Assembly (NCBI GenBank): GCA_913057775.1
Contig: CAJXOG010000008.1
Span: forward strand, 1 to 64,000
Direction of reading: 5' to 3'
Origin: an uncultured Fodinibius sp.
GTDB lineage: Bacteria; Bacteroidota; Rhodothermia; Balneolales; Balneolaceae
DNA: 64,000 bases
The notes under the pieces are model-generated. The model was not told where the DNA came from. It ran no database searches and worked only from the letters and a program-made list of their open reading frames with translations. This document shows positions 27,001-35,681 of this stretch, piece after piece (within the stretch, counting starts at the first letter, position 1; each line of letters opens with the position of its first letter). Position numbers and translations under genes: made by a program.

Positions 27001-27175
27001 TTTCCTCGGGACCAACATTGGGATATTCGGTAGCAACGGTAAGTTGTGGATATTCGACCGGAGGTAGTAAATCGACCGGCAAAAATCGGAATGACATAAC
27101 CCCCAAAACGATGATGATGAGGAAAAGCATCGTGGTTGCGATGGGGCGTTCTACGGCTGTTTCTGTAATCTTCAT
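24053..27175 (-). CDS. RND-family multidrug efflux permease (AcrB/HAE1-like)
   Basis: 1040 residues, normal for a tripartite RND pump. The opening [12 protein letters not shown]-like signature appears as [39 protein letters not shown]; the transmembrane proton-relay helix has [19 protein letters not shown] with the paired Asp residue; and [32 protein letters not shown] is the second-half helix. These are AcrB/MdtB-type features for drugs or amphiphiles rather than CusA metal motifs. The adaptor gene lies 25 bp upstream in the same operon; an outer-membrane TolC-like gene is absent from the window and must be elsewhere. Confidence 0.96.
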   Translation of the reverse strand: MKITETAVERPIATTMLFLIIIVLGVMSFRFLPVDLLPPVEYPQLTVATEYPNVGPEEIETIITQRIENTIAGVPGVERVRSSSSEGRSRVTLEFAQGTDIDVAANDIRAALDRVRDELPPEAEPPRIWKFDPNNFPIVIVGANSDMNLQELTQILDREVTKRFEQVPGVGSIDIWGGVYREVHVEIKRDRLIASGLSSAEVQQAIASENINLPGGNVNSGVQQLYVRTLGEYENIDQIANTIIRMEDDKPIRVKDVAEVRWGYEDLNRLVTIDKKPMVRFGIRKQTGANTVAVAEDIRQEIDKVNSERRDMNLFVTTDQSEFIQNSIDNVQSSAIWGALLAIVVLYFFLRNGSSTFIISLAIPISIIATFGLLYFNGLTLNQMSFGGLALGVGLIVDNAIVVLENIIRLREERGKDLKTSSLVGTREVGGAIVASTITTSVIFLPVVFMQTISGSIFQELALVVVFALFCSLFVALTLVPMLCSKFLTVQPDNSEKAAKKSWFQRTFAALEQRYTHFIDYTLQHKPAVFTITGVLVLGSVLLIPLIPVELAPQSDADEIDVDFMMAEGTNIAVQNEYLKELETVVRAHLPMDDVEHITTDVRDGRAEVEIAMVDASERSMSTSKIADQIRENVAGTVPGGDIRVSAQSGLWILRRIFGSGGGEAVELQLRGYDLEQAKTLSEEIKKRMEEIPEVTGVRTDRREGRPEQNLIFDRDKIADLGLTVSGVARVIQTNVGGSRAGTFREGGDEFPIRVRLQPEDRLSTKDLENISIRTADGQVLPVTAVVSQSKGRGPTDINRVNSQRVSYISANLESGVALGEAVEKIQANLSDLQLPEGFSIVYGGEYEEQQKAAADFQLSIIMALILIYMVMAAQFERFFDPLVVMFSVPLAIIGVVPTLMITGTTINMQSMMGVVMLIGIVVNNAIVLVDYINLMRREHNMGVREAVIESGRLRLRPILMTTLTTILGLLPLSFGIGSGAEIQASLARVVIGGLTASTLITLVFIPVVYVSAENVLSNVRSKSWVPAWMAGEKVEPVKA

Positions 27176-27200
27176 AGCGTTAGATAATCAGGTGTATAAA

Positions 27201-28526
27201 TTATTGACTCGAAGAATCGTTGATATCGGTTTGACGGTCCAGCACGCGCTGCAACAGGTCTTGGCGCTGTAGCCCTTGCAGTGCTAAAATGCGTTCCCAT
27301 GAACTGGTACGAACACGGGCTTGTTGGCGCCCGCTCGAAAGTAAATCCTGTCCAACCGTTACCACCCAGTTGCCGGGCTCAATACCTTCGACTCCTACTT
27401 CCATTCGTCCTTCAGCAATTACATTAATTGATTTAAACTGTACTTCGGTTGGTTCTGTGAGGGGAGGCGGATTTTGGGGATCAACCTGTTCGGCAGGCTG
27501 TATCTCTGATCCCAAAGAAGTTGCTACAAATACCCCTTCTTCTCCCGAATTAGGATCGGTATAAATTGCGCTGGTGGGTACCAGGGTAGCTCGTTCACTT
27601 TGTCCATATAAAATATCTACAGGCACAAACATACCCGGGCGGAGCTTATTGCCAGTGTTTTTCACATCAATTTCTCCTTCAGTACTCCGTGTTATATTAT
27701 TGAGGAATGGAGAGATACGAGAAAGTTCAGCTTCAATAAAATTACTGTTGTTTGCATTGGAACTGGTATAAATGTGTACCGTCTGTCCCACCTCAATATC
27801 ATCAAGCATCCGATCGGTCAATACAACCTCCACTCGTAAATTATTAAGATCTCCGATCGTAAAAAGTTGGGTACTGCTGTTAACCTGCATTCCGGTCTCG
27901 GCGTTGCGCTGGCCCACGGTTCCTGTTATCGGTGCTTTTATTACTGTTCTTGAAAGCAAGTCCTGTTGTTCTTGAAGACTGGATTGCGCCTGTTCCAACT
28001 GAGCTTCAGCCAAATCCACATCGGCTTCGGCAGACGACATCTGAGCCTGAAGGGTTTCCATCTCAAGTTCACTCGATAACTGTTGATCGCTCAGTTGTTT
28101 CGTCCGTTTGTACTGTGCCTCGAGCTCATTGTAGCGGGCACGCGCTTGTTTTAAACGTGCCTCGTTAATCCGCAAATTTGCACGAGCTTGTTGTACCTGC
28201 TCTCGATACTGGCTATCCTCTAGAGAAACGATTGGCTCTCCCTTTTCCACGTATTCGCCGTTTTGCACATGGACGGTAGCAATTTTCCCTGAAATTTCAG
28301 GATACAGTGATACTTGGTTTTTTGCATAGACCGTCCCGCTTAGCCGTTCCGAAAGGGGAAGTGCACCATAACGAGATTTCACCGCTTCAACCGATGGCGT
28401 TGTGGATGAGGAACTGTTTACTGACGGGCCATTGTCGTTGTTATCATCCGAGCAGGAAATAACCAGACTTGAGGCAAGCAGCAATAATGATAAATAGCAT
28501 ACTTTGTGGAATAGGGAAAACTTCAT
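27201..28526 (-). CDS. RND efflux periplasmic adaptor (membrane fusion protein)
   Basis: 441 residues, a lipoprotein by its signal (YLSLLLLASSLVISC). The adaptor order is visible: lipoyl half-motif LSGTVYAKNQVSLYPEISGKIATVHVQNGEYVEKGEPIVSLEDSQY, a long alpha-helical hairpin (QARANLRINEARLKQARARYNELEAQY and on), the second lipoyl half VIKAPITGTVGQRNAETGMQVNS, then beta-barrel and membrane-proximal domains. It carries the pump gene downstream and bridges it to an outer-membrane channel. First gene of the two-gene operon. Confidence 0.95.
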   Translation of the reverse strand: MKFSLFHKVCYLSLLLLASSLVISCSDDNNDNGPSVNSSSSTTPSVEAVKSRYGALPLSERLSGTVYAKNQVSLYPEISGKIATVHVQNGEYVEKGEPIVSLEDSQYREQVQQARANLRINEARLKQARARYNELEAQYKRTKQLSDQQLSSELEMETLQAQMSSAEADVDLAEAQLEQAQSSLQEQQDLLSRTVIKAPITGTVGQRNAETGMQVNSSTQLFTIGDLNNLRVEVVLTDRMLDDIEVGQTVHIYTSSNANNSNFIEAELSRISPFLNNITRSTEGEIDVKNTGNKLRPGMFVPVDILYGQSERATLVPTSAIYTDPNSGEEGVFVATSLGSEIQPAEQVDPQNPPPLTEPTEVQFKSINVIAEGRMEVGVEGIEPGNWVVTVGQDLLSSGRQQARVRTSSWERILALQGLQRQDLLQRVLDRQTDINDSSSQ

Positions 28527-28748
28527 GGACGTTAAATAATATTCAGGATTATGAGTCGTATTGACACAATGAAAAAATTAACCGAAATGTTCATTACAAA
28601 ATGTAATAGGATGTTATACTTTATGTACGATCTTAAAATACAACTCGATTCTGATGCAAAGTTGAACTTTTAAACACTCCTATCCGTTCCAAAGTATTTG
28701 GTAAAAGAGCTAATTTTTTATTTCAGGATAAGAACTATCATAAATTAA

Positions 28749-29768
28749 ATGGATACCCTTACACAAATTACCCTTGGTGCAGCGGTGGGCGAAGCCCTTT
28801 TGGGAAAGAAAATTGGAAATAAGGCAGCTTTGTGGGGTTCGGCATTTGGCGTACTGCCCGATCTTGATGTTCTTGCCTCTCCTTTTGTATCAGAAGTACA
28901 GGCATTGGCTATTCATCGCGGTATTACGCATTCACTTTTTTTCTGTGTTTTGGCTGCTCCTTTATTTGGATGGCTTTTGCAGCGTTACCAAAAAAATGAT
29001 GTCACATGGAGAGACTGGTCGTGGCTCGTATTCTGGGTTTTTCTCAGCCATATTTTTATTGATGTTTGCACAAGTTATGGCACTCAGGTTTTTCAGCCAT
29101 TCAGTAACTACTCCCTCAGCTTTAATTCCATTTTTATTATTGATCCTTTTTATACGCTCCCTTTGTTGTTGGGATTGATAACAGCTCTTTTTTTGAATAG
29201 GAAATCACAAAATCGAAGATGGGTAAACTGGATGGGTATCGGGATAAGTTCGGTGTATCTGCTGTTGGGTCTTGGGGTTAAATATCATGTTAACAATGTA
29301 TTTGAGGATAACTTTAATCGGCAGCAGATTAGCCCCGAGCAATACATGACAACCCCTTCTCCTTTGAATATTTTTCTGTGGACGGGCTATGCAGAAGCCA
29401 ATGATACGCTTTATGCAGGATTGTATTCTATATTTGATGAAGATGATGGAATCGATTTCCAATCGGTTCCTCAAACTAAGGAGCTATTGCAGCCGTATCG
29501 AAATCAGCTTCCTGTCGAGCGGCTCATTTGGTTTTCGCGCGGATACTATGCTGCGGAGAAAAAGCCTGAAGGACTGATTGTTCACGACCTTCGTTTTGGT
29601 CGATCCGATTTATGGCTTACTGACGAGTCGGCACCTTTTGTTTGGAATTATAAGCTGATATTTAATAGCGACTCGACTAAAGTTACGGGCTTTAAACAGT
29701 TCGAACCCAGCTTTGATATGCGCGCTGATATGTGGGACCGCTTATTCAACCGTGTTATTGGAAACTAA
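28749..29768 (+). CDS. YdjM-family membrane metal-dependent hydrolase
   Basis: 339 residues. The N-terminus MDTLTQITLGAAVGEALLGKKIGNKAALWGSAFGVLPDLDVLASPF is the signature of the LexA-regulated membrane hydrolase family YdjM/DUF457, and HRGITHSLFF and SHIFIDVCTSYGTQVFQPF supply the conserved His/Asp residues that give the family its metal-dependent hydrolase name. About four or five membrane helices lie in the first half, and the C-terminal half is soluble. Substrate unknown. It converges with msrB (4 bp between the stops). Confidence 0.87.
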   Translation: MDTLTQITLGAAVGEALLGKKIGNKAALWGSAFGVLPDLDVLASPFVSEVQALAIHRGITHSLFFCVLAAPLFGWLLQRYQKNDVTWRDWSWLVFWVFLSHIFIDVCTSYGTQVFQPFSNYSLSFNSIFIIDPFYTLPLLLGLITALFLNRKSQNRRWVNWMGIGISSVYLLLGLGVKYHVNNVFEDNFNRQQISPEQYMTTPSPLNIFLWTGYAEANDTLYAGLYSIFDEDDGIDFQSVPQTKELLQPYRNQLPVERLIWFSRGYYAAEKKPEGLIVHDLRFGRSDLWLTDESAPFVWNYKLIFNSDSTKVTGFKQFEPSFDMRADMWDRLFNRVIGN

Positions 29769-29772
29769 AAAT

Positions 29773-30327
29773 TCAGTTTGTTTGTGTACTGTCGTTGGGC
29801 ACAAAATCCAATACAAGAGAATTCATGCAGTAGCGCTTGCCGGTTGGGGGCGGCCCGTCATTAAAGATATGACCAAGATGTGCATTACATCGTCCGCAAA
29901 GCACTTCGGTCCGCTCCATGCCGTAGGAGTTATCCGGTTTAAATTTTACGCTGTTTAACCCTACCGGTTCAAAAAAGCTGGGCCAGCCGCAGTGGCTCAT
30001 ATATTTTGCTTCCGATTCAAAAAGCTTGTTGCCACATGCCGCACAATAATAAGTGCCTTTTCCATCATAATCCCAATACTTGCCGGAATATTCCCGCTCG
30101 GTTCCTTTTTCGCGGGCAATGTGATAGACTTTGGGTTTGAGAACTTTTTTCCAAACAGAGTCAGGGAGGTTTAGTTTGGTCGTATCGGTACGGGAATAAT
30201 AGGGGTTATGGGGTTTGATGGATTCTGATGCTTCAACGGTTGACTTATGGTCGGCCTGTTGCTGTTGTCCCTGGCAATTGAACAGTGGAAGCAAGGCAAT
30301 CAAAAATAAGAGAGAAAGCGTCCGCAT
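29773..30327 (-). CDS. msrB: Peptide methionine-(R)-sulfoxide reductase, exported
   Basis: MsrB repairs oxidised methionine. The 184-residue form starts at the ATG 30325-30327, where a lipoprotein signal begins (LSLLFLIALLPLFNC); a longer frame from 30366 is less likely. Zinc ligands are CAAC (with KLFESEAKYMSHCGWPSFF between) and CGRC, and the catalytic Cys is in KRYCMNSLVLDF. Its signal indicates it protects envelope proteins. The resolving mechanism is not visible in detail. It is convergent with the YdjM-like gene. Confidence 0.94.
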   Translation of the reverse strand: MRTLSLLFLIALLPLFNCQGQQQQADHKSTVEASESIKPHNPYYSRTDTTKLNLPDSVWKKVLKPKVYHIAREKGTEREYSGKYWDYDGKGTYYCAACGNKLFESEAKYMSHCGWPSFFEPVGLNSVKFKPDNSYGMERTEVLCGRCNAHLGHIFNDGPPPTGKRYCMNSLVLDFVPNDSTQTN

Positions 30328-30411
30328 TGGTAAAAATTTAAAATGAAAAAATAGACTTCGAATCATATTGATTCGTATAACGACAACACTAGGGCGGTAT
30401 TATCCATTCAT

Positions 30412-30447
30412 AAAAAAACTGTCGCAAGCTTCATCACCTGCGCCAGT
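30412..30447 (-). terminator. Intrinsic terminator of the NfeD-slipin operon
   Basis: On the minus strand ACTGgCGCA pairs with TGCGaCAGT, followed by seven T residues (30418-30412). It lies 44 bases beyond the slipin stop codon. Confidence 0.75.
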
Positions 30448-30490
30448 TAATTAAATCAAATGTAAACACGATTAGTTTTCAGAATATTCA

Positions 30491-31318
30491 CTATGATTCT
30501 TCATTCGAATCATCTGAGTCTTCATTAATTTGTGGGGGGAGGTCAACACCCGACATATCTTTAAATACCTCGAGCATCTCCATAGGCAGCGGTAAGAAGG
30601 CGAACGTAGCATTTTCTTCGCTGATATCGCTCATTGTTTGCAGGAATCGCAGTTGTAGTGCCATTGGGGCTTCTCTCATCATAGTGGCCGCTTCAACTAA
30701 TCGTTCGGCAGCCTGGAATTCACCCTCGGCGTTAATCACTTTTGCACGACGATCGCGCTCCGTTTCAGCCTGACGTGCCATAGCACGCTTCATATTTTCA
30801 GGTAGTACTACATCTCGTACCTCAACAGAAACCACCTTAATACCCCAGGGATCGGTCTGTCGGTCAATAATTTCCTGGATGTTTTTATTTACTTTATCGC
30901 GCTCGGCCAACAATTCATCCAGTTCTACCTGTCCTACAATACTGCGCAACGTTGTTTGTGCCAGCATCGATGTGGCGTGGATATATTTCTCGACTTGTAT
31001 GGTTGCGGCTTCGGCGTCGATAACTCGGAAAAAGGTAATAGCATCAACGTGTACCGTAACGTTATCTTTGGTGATAACCTCCTGTCGATCTACGTTGATC
31101 GTTAATACCCGCAGGTCAACGCGCTCAATTTTATCGATGAAGGGAATCAGCATGATAAGACCCGGACCCTTGGTCTTATGAAATTTACCGAGCCGAAAGA
31201 CAACGGCGCGTTCATACTCCCGAAGGATTTTAAAAATTTGTGGTAGCAATATTGCTGCTAAAACAGCAATAGTGATGATCCACGTTATCATATCAAAAAG
31301 TTGGTTCGAACTTTCCAT
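30491..31318 (-). CDS. Slipin (stomatin/band 7, SPFH) membrane protein
   Basis: 275 residues: an N-terminal membrane hairpin ([23 protein letters not shown]) and the SPFH/band 7 domain ([83 protein letters not shown]-like, [38 protein letters not shown]-like). It is preceded by the NfeD peptidase gene by 44 bp on the same strand. The NfeD-slipin pair is a recognised membrane-quality or proteolysis module in which NfeD cleaves the slipin C-terminus in archaeal examples. Confidence 0.93.
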   Translation of the reverse strand: [275 protein letters not shown]

Positions 31319-31362
31319 AAGCTTCTTTTTTAGGGATTAGTAATAGCTGTTAAAAAAATTGG

Positions 31363-32700
31363 CTATCCGTTATTTGTTTTTGATGAATTTGACAATGGCT
31401 TGACTTTCATTTTAAGTCCTTGAATTTCAGTGATTTCGCATAATTCTCCTTCTTCAATAGTACTTTCCTCGCTAATTGCATCCCAGTATTCACCGTTCAC
31501 AAAAACTTTTCCCTGACTATTGTTAATCTTATCGACGACTTTGGCCTGCTTGCCAATCATGGAGTTTTTTCCCGTTTTACTGTCCGTGAATTGGGCACGA
31601 ATTCCTTCGGTTACAATCCAGACAAAAAAGAGCGCTGTTAATATCGTGGCTGGGACAAGCCAAGCCCATGAAAGCTCCATCGATTCGGGTAGATCCTGGA
31701 AAAGCATAAGTGCTCCCAAGAAGAAAGATACAGATCCCCCTGCAATCAGTAATCCGAAGGTGGGCGTAAAGGCTTCGGCGACAAATAAAATGATAGCCAG
31801 TCCAATAAGCGCAAATCCGGCAATATTGATTGGCATGGCTGCCGAAGCATAAAGAACGAGCACCAACGCGATGACCCCGGCAACGCCGGGCACAATGGCT
31901 CCGGGATTGGTTACCTCACCAATAATACCATAGATAGCAATCATCGTTAAAATAAGCATTACCTCAGGACGCATGATAAAGCCGAGAAATTGTTCGGCAA
32001 AATTCGTTGGCACCTCTTTGATGGTTGCGTTATTTGTTGCCAATGTATCACCATTGAAGGTGCGTCCATCAATATTTTGTAAAAGTTCATCTGTATCAGA
32101 GGCGATCAGGTCAATCACGTTTAACTCGAGAGCTTCTTCAGCGGTAATGGATTCTCCATCACGTACTGCTGATCTGGCCCATTCCGCATTGCGGTCGCGC
32201 CGATTGGCAATGCTTTCAATAAAGCTTTCGGAATAATTAAAAATCTTTTTCTGCATTACAGAGTCAGATTGTCCCCCTCCCATCTGCACGGGTGAGGCAG
32301 CTCCAATGGTAGTCGTTGGGGCCATCGCTGCAACGTGAGCTGCCATTGTGATAAACGTCCCGGCGCTGGCAGCCCGAGCTCCTTCGGGAGCTACATAAAC
32401 GATAATGGGTAAATCGTCGGATTTAAGAAAAGACTGCACAATATTTTTTGTGGATTCCAACAGTCCGCCGGGAGTATCCAGCTGAATGATGAGAGCTTCG
32501 GCACCCTGTTCATTGGCCGTTTTTATTCCCCGGTTGATATAATTGGTTGTTGTAGGAGAAATAGATCCCTCTACAGAAATCATGGTTACTACCGGTTGAG
32601 AATCCGATTGTTGAACAGAATCGGTTGCGGTCGTGTCAGGCTGAATTGAAGCACTGCCTGTAAATAAAGCAAGGAATGTGATAATGATTAGCTGTTTCAT
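31363..32700 (-). CDS. NfeD-family membrane serine protease (ClpP-class)
   Basis: 445 residues: signal peptide, an N-terminal ClpP-like serine protease domain, about five membrane helices and a C-terminal OB-fold NfeD domain. The catalytic Ser sits in ARAASAGTFITMAAH and the Lys in the MQKKIFNYSESFIESIANRR helix by family homology. PGGLLESTKNIVQSF supplies the oxyanion region. The OB domain is GKQAKVVDKINNSQGKVFVNGEYWDAISE. It is co-transcribed with the slipin gene, the classic partner and likely substrate. Confidence 0.93.
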   Translation of the reverse strand: MKQLIIITFLALFTGSASIQPDTTATDSVQQSDSQPVVTMISVEGSISPTTTNYINRGIKTANEQGAEALIIQLDTPGGLLESTKNIVQSFLKSDDLPIIVYVAPEGARAASAGTFITMAAHVAAMAPTTTIGAASPVQMGGGQSDSVMQKKIFNYSESFIESIANRRDRNAEWARSAVRDGESITAEEALELNVIDLIASDTDELLQNIDGRTFNGDTLATNNATIKEVPTNFAEQFLGFIMRPEVMLILTMIAIYGIIGEVTNPGAIVPGVAGVIALVLVLYASAAMPINIAGFALIGLAIILFVAEAFTPTFGLLIAGGSVSFFLGALMLFQDLPESMELSWAWLVPATILTALFFVWIVTEGIRAQFTDSKTGKNSMIGKQAKVVDKINNSQGKVFVNGEYWDAISEESTIEEGELCEITEIQGLKMKVKPLSNSSKTNNG

Positions 32701-32922
32701 ACTGTAAAGTTATCAAAAAGGATATTGGAAACAATATCTGTAAACAGTTTATAACTATGTTGAAAAATAAGTAACCAATATTCAAACGAATTTATGGGCA
32801 TGCTTAATTATATTCGGTCTGGTAGGGATTTGTTTTATTTTTTGAAAGCGGTTGATCCTAACCACCCGATTAATGGGCTTGCTCTTCCCTTAAGTAACAG
32901 TTAGGTTGAGGAAAACCAATCT

Positions 32923-32938
32923 AACTAACTATTTAGTT
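32923..32938. promoter_or_regulatory. TetR-type operator overlapping the tetR leader
   Basis: AACTAA-CTAT-TTAGTT is a perfect 6-bp palindrome with a 4-base centre, ending two bases before the TetR start codon. Its place suggests autoregulation by the TetR protein (inferred). Confidence 0.55.
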
Positions 32939-32940
32939 CT

Positions 32941-33552
32941 ATGAGTAAGCAGGCAAAAAATACCCGACAAGAAATTATTGAGGCCGCCCGGAATGAGTTT
33001 TTGACCCATGGATTTGAGGGGACCCGTCTCCATACTATTGCCGATCATATTGGAGTAACGAAGGCCATGATACACTATTATTTTAATACAAAAAAAGAAC
33101 TTTTTGAGCATGTGTATAAACAATCGGTGCAGGTAATCTTTGAAGATTTGAATGATGTTCTTTCGAAAGATGTACCTCTGTTTAAAAAAATAGAGTTACT
33201 GATCGAAAACAGTTTGCAAAAAGCAGATCAAAGTCCTCGGGTGTTGGCCTTTGTGATTACGGAAATTAGCAGAAAGCCAGACTGGCTACAGCCTATTTTT
33301 GAAGATCAGGTAGCACTGCAGGTCACAACTTTTGGGGAGGAGCTGAATGATGCTGCGGCAAATTATGAAATAGCTTCCGTTAGCGTCCAGGATTTACTTA
33401 TGAATATTTTTTCGCTTTGTTATTATCCTGTTGTTGCGGGACCGATACACCAGTCATTATTTGGTATGGATAATGCTGTATCAGAAAAAGGATTTTCACA
33501 GAAAAGGAAAGGGGTAATTTTGGATACGATCCTAAATTGGCTAACAGCCTAA
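32941..33552 (+). CDS. TetR-family transcriptional regulator
   Basis: 203 residues with the N-terminal TetR HTH: NTRQEIIEAARNEFLTHGFEGTRLHTIADHIGVTKAMIHYYFNTKKELFEHVY, and a ligand-binding helical C-terminal domain. A palindrome immediately upstream is the likely operator. No transporter gene is adjacent on the same strand (the RND operon is about 4.4 kb away on the minus strand), so regulated genes besides itself are not known. Confidence 0.9.
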   Translation: MSKQAKNTRQEIIEAARNEFLTHGFEGTRLHTIADHIGVTKAMIHYYFNTKKELFEHVYKQSVQVIFEDLNDVLSKDVPLFKKIELLIENSLQKADQSPRVLAFVITEISRKPDWLQPIFEDQVALQVTTFGEELNDAAANYEIASVSVQDLLMNIFSLCYYPVVAGPIHQSLFGMDNAVSEKGFSQKRKGVILDTILNWLTA

Positions 33553-33686
33553 GAAGTATGTTATCCATCAATAAAATTAATACACTCTAACCGACATTTA
33601 TACAAAGCTTTATGTATGTTTATATTTCAAAATGCCCTGTAGGGAAAGGCTCGACCTAACACCTCAGACTGCAATTTAATACGGCT

Positions 33687-35663
33687 ATGATGGGCGCAAA
33701 AACAACACGTTTGCTTGCAGCTGTAATGTTTACCGACATTGTCGGTTACACAGCTATGATGCAGGAAGACGAAGATAAGGCTAATAGACAAAAGGAGCGG
33801 CATCGCCGGGTGCTGAACGAGAGAGCTACGGAATTTGAAGGCAAGGTCCTTCACTATTATGGTGATGGTGCACTTACTATTTTTAACAGTGCTTATAATG
33901 CTGTTATGTGTGGCATTAAAATTCAGAACGATTTATCCAATCCGTATTTGCCACTTCGCATCGGTCTGCATGTAGGTGACATTGCTTACAATGATGAAGA
34001 TGTCTATGGCGATGCCGTAAATATTGCTTCCCGACTTGAACCACTTGCAATTTCCGGGGGCATATTGATTTCTGATAAGGTACAGAATGAAATCAGAAAT
34101 CATCGCGAGGTAAAAACAAAAGAGCTTGGAACGTTTGAACTGAAAAATGTAAAACATCCCATTTCAATTTTTGCCGTTACCAATGACGGGATTAATGTGC
34201 CAACGGTTCGGGACGTAAAAGCCAAAAGCGGTCGGGTTAAAAACCGATTGGCTGTGTTGCCATTTGCAAATATGAGTGAAGAGAGGGGCTTCGAATATTT
34301 TGGGGATGGGCTTACCGAGGAAATTATCAACGGGTTAACCAAGATGAAGGGGATTGATGTTACTTCCCGAACTTCAGCCTTTGCCTACAAGGGCCGAAAT
34401 GTGGATATCAGAACTATCGGAGAAGACCTAATGGTTAGTCACATTCTTGAAGGAAGTGTACGGAAAAATAAAGATAAGATTCGTGTTACGGCGCAGCTTA
34501 TTGAAACCGGCGGAGGATTCCATCTATGGTCAGAAACGTATGAACGCCATTTGAAAGATATTTTTGAAATACAGGATGGTATTTCTGAAGAGATTATACA
34601 ACAAGTTCAAAAAGGTTTTGAAAGAGAAGATTCAAGGCCGGAGCCGACGCCCCAAAAAACCCGCAATACAAAAGGGGCTTACGAATACTATTTGGAAGGG
34701 AGTTTTGAGTTGAAAAAGCATTCGCTTACCTCGGTTGAAAAAGCAATGCAATGTTTTAATCAGGCAATTGAGAAAGATTCTTCAGATCTGAAATCGAGAA
34801 TTGGGCTGGCTCAATGCTATATATTTTTGGGTATCTACGGGCAGATGTCACCCCGCCGTGCTTATAAAAAGGCCGAAGAAAATATTGACGCTGTATTAAC
34901 TTTAGATGATAAATTTGCAGTAGCAGTGGCCTTGAAGGGAACGATAGAACTGTTGTCGCGGCAAAATTATAAAAAGGCAAAATCCTTATTAGATAAAGCA
35001 TACGAGATCGATTCGAAGAATCCGGAAGTATGTTATAATTATTTTCGCTTTTTAAATATGATTGGTGAAAATGAAACTGCCCTTTCTTGGATTGAGCAGA
35101 CCCTGGAGTTAGAACCTACAAATCTTCTTTATAATGCTGAGCTGGCCAGGGCCTATTACAATTTAAACAGGTTTTCGAATGCCCTTGAACAGTATAACTA
35201 TACCCTAGAGTTGGACTCCTCATTTCTGGAGGCTTTGGAAGGAAAGGGCTGGACTCTGGTTGCTATGCAAAAGTTGAAGAAAGCACACAATGAATTTGAA
35301 GTATTGCAAAATTTAGTATCCCGAGAGCAAAAGAATATCCCCCATTTAGTTTATATATCCGCCCGACTTGGCATGGACGATGCGGCGGATCATTTTATAG
35401 ATGCCTTGCAAATCGGTGATTCTGATGATTCATACATGGCATCCTCAGTTGACATTGCAATGGCCTATTTGGGGATGAAAAAGTACGACGAGGTTTTCTT
35501 TCACTTGCAGCGAGCTGCCGAAGATAAAGTTGGAGATATATATTTTATATTTTCGGATCCTTTGTGGGAAGAGATAAAACAGGATGACCGTTACGATGAC
35601 TTGCTGCATATACTAAAGTTAACAGAGGTACATCAATTGTCTTTCTTTGAACCGGTAAATTAA
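33687..35663 (+). CDS. Class III adenylate cyclase-like protein with TolB-like and TPR domains
   Basis: 658 residues in three parts. Residues about 5-165 are a class III nucleotide cyclase: metal-binding Asp in MFTDIVGYTA, the second in HYYGDGALTIF, and GDAVNIASRLE with the catalytic Asn and Arg. Residues about 180-310 resemble the FlgO/TolB N-terminal-like domain (LAVLPFANMSEERGFEYFGDGLTEEIINGLTKMKGIDVTSRTSAF...HLWSETYERHLKDIF). The remainder is TPR repeats. Cyclase metal and purine residues look intact. It has no signal peptide or membrane segment, so it is cytoplasmic. Either ATG 33687 or 33690 could start it. cAMP production is inferred. Confidence 0.88.
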   Translation: MMGAKTTRLLAAVMFTDIVGYTAMMQEDEDKANRQKERHRRVLNERATEFEGKVLHYYGDGALTIFNSAYNAVMCGIKIQNDLSNPYLPLRIGLHVGDIAYNDEDVYGDAVNIASRLEPLAISGGILISDKVQNEIRNHREVKTKELGTFELKNVKHPISIFAVTNDGINVPTVRDVKAKSGRVKNRLAVLPFANMSEERGFEYFGDGLTEEIINGLTKMKGIDVTSRTSAFAYKGRNVDIRTIGEDLMVSHILEGSVRKNKDKIRVTAQLIETGGGFHLWSETYERHLKDIFEIQDGISEEIIQQVQKGFEREDSRPEPTPQKTRNTKGAYEYYLEGSFELKKHSLTSVEKAMQCFNQAIEKDSSDLKSRIGLAQCYIFLGIYGQMSPRRAYKKAEENIDAVLTLDDKFAVAVALKGTIELLSRQNYKKAKSLLDKAYEIDSKNPEVCYNYFRFLNMIGENETALSWIEQTLELEPTNLLYNAELARAYYNLNRFSNALEQYNYTLELDSSFLEALEGKGWTLVAMQKLKKAHNEFEVLQNLVSREQKNIPHLVYISARLGMDDAADHFIDALQIGDSDDSYMASSVDIAMAYLGMKKYDEVFFHLQRAAEDKVGDIYFIFSDPLWEEIKQDDRYDDLLHILKLTEVHQLSFFEPVN

Positions 35664-35681
35664 TTGCTTTTACAAAAACGG

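Noticed and set aside
26559-27272. 237-residue plus-strand open frame
   Set aside because: It is antisense to the RND pump start and the Ser/Thr-rich content is typical of a shadow frame.
24053-28526. TetR at 32941 as the local regulator of the RND operon
   Set aside because: It is more than 4 kb away on the other strand, and its palindrome was not found upstream of the adaptor gene.
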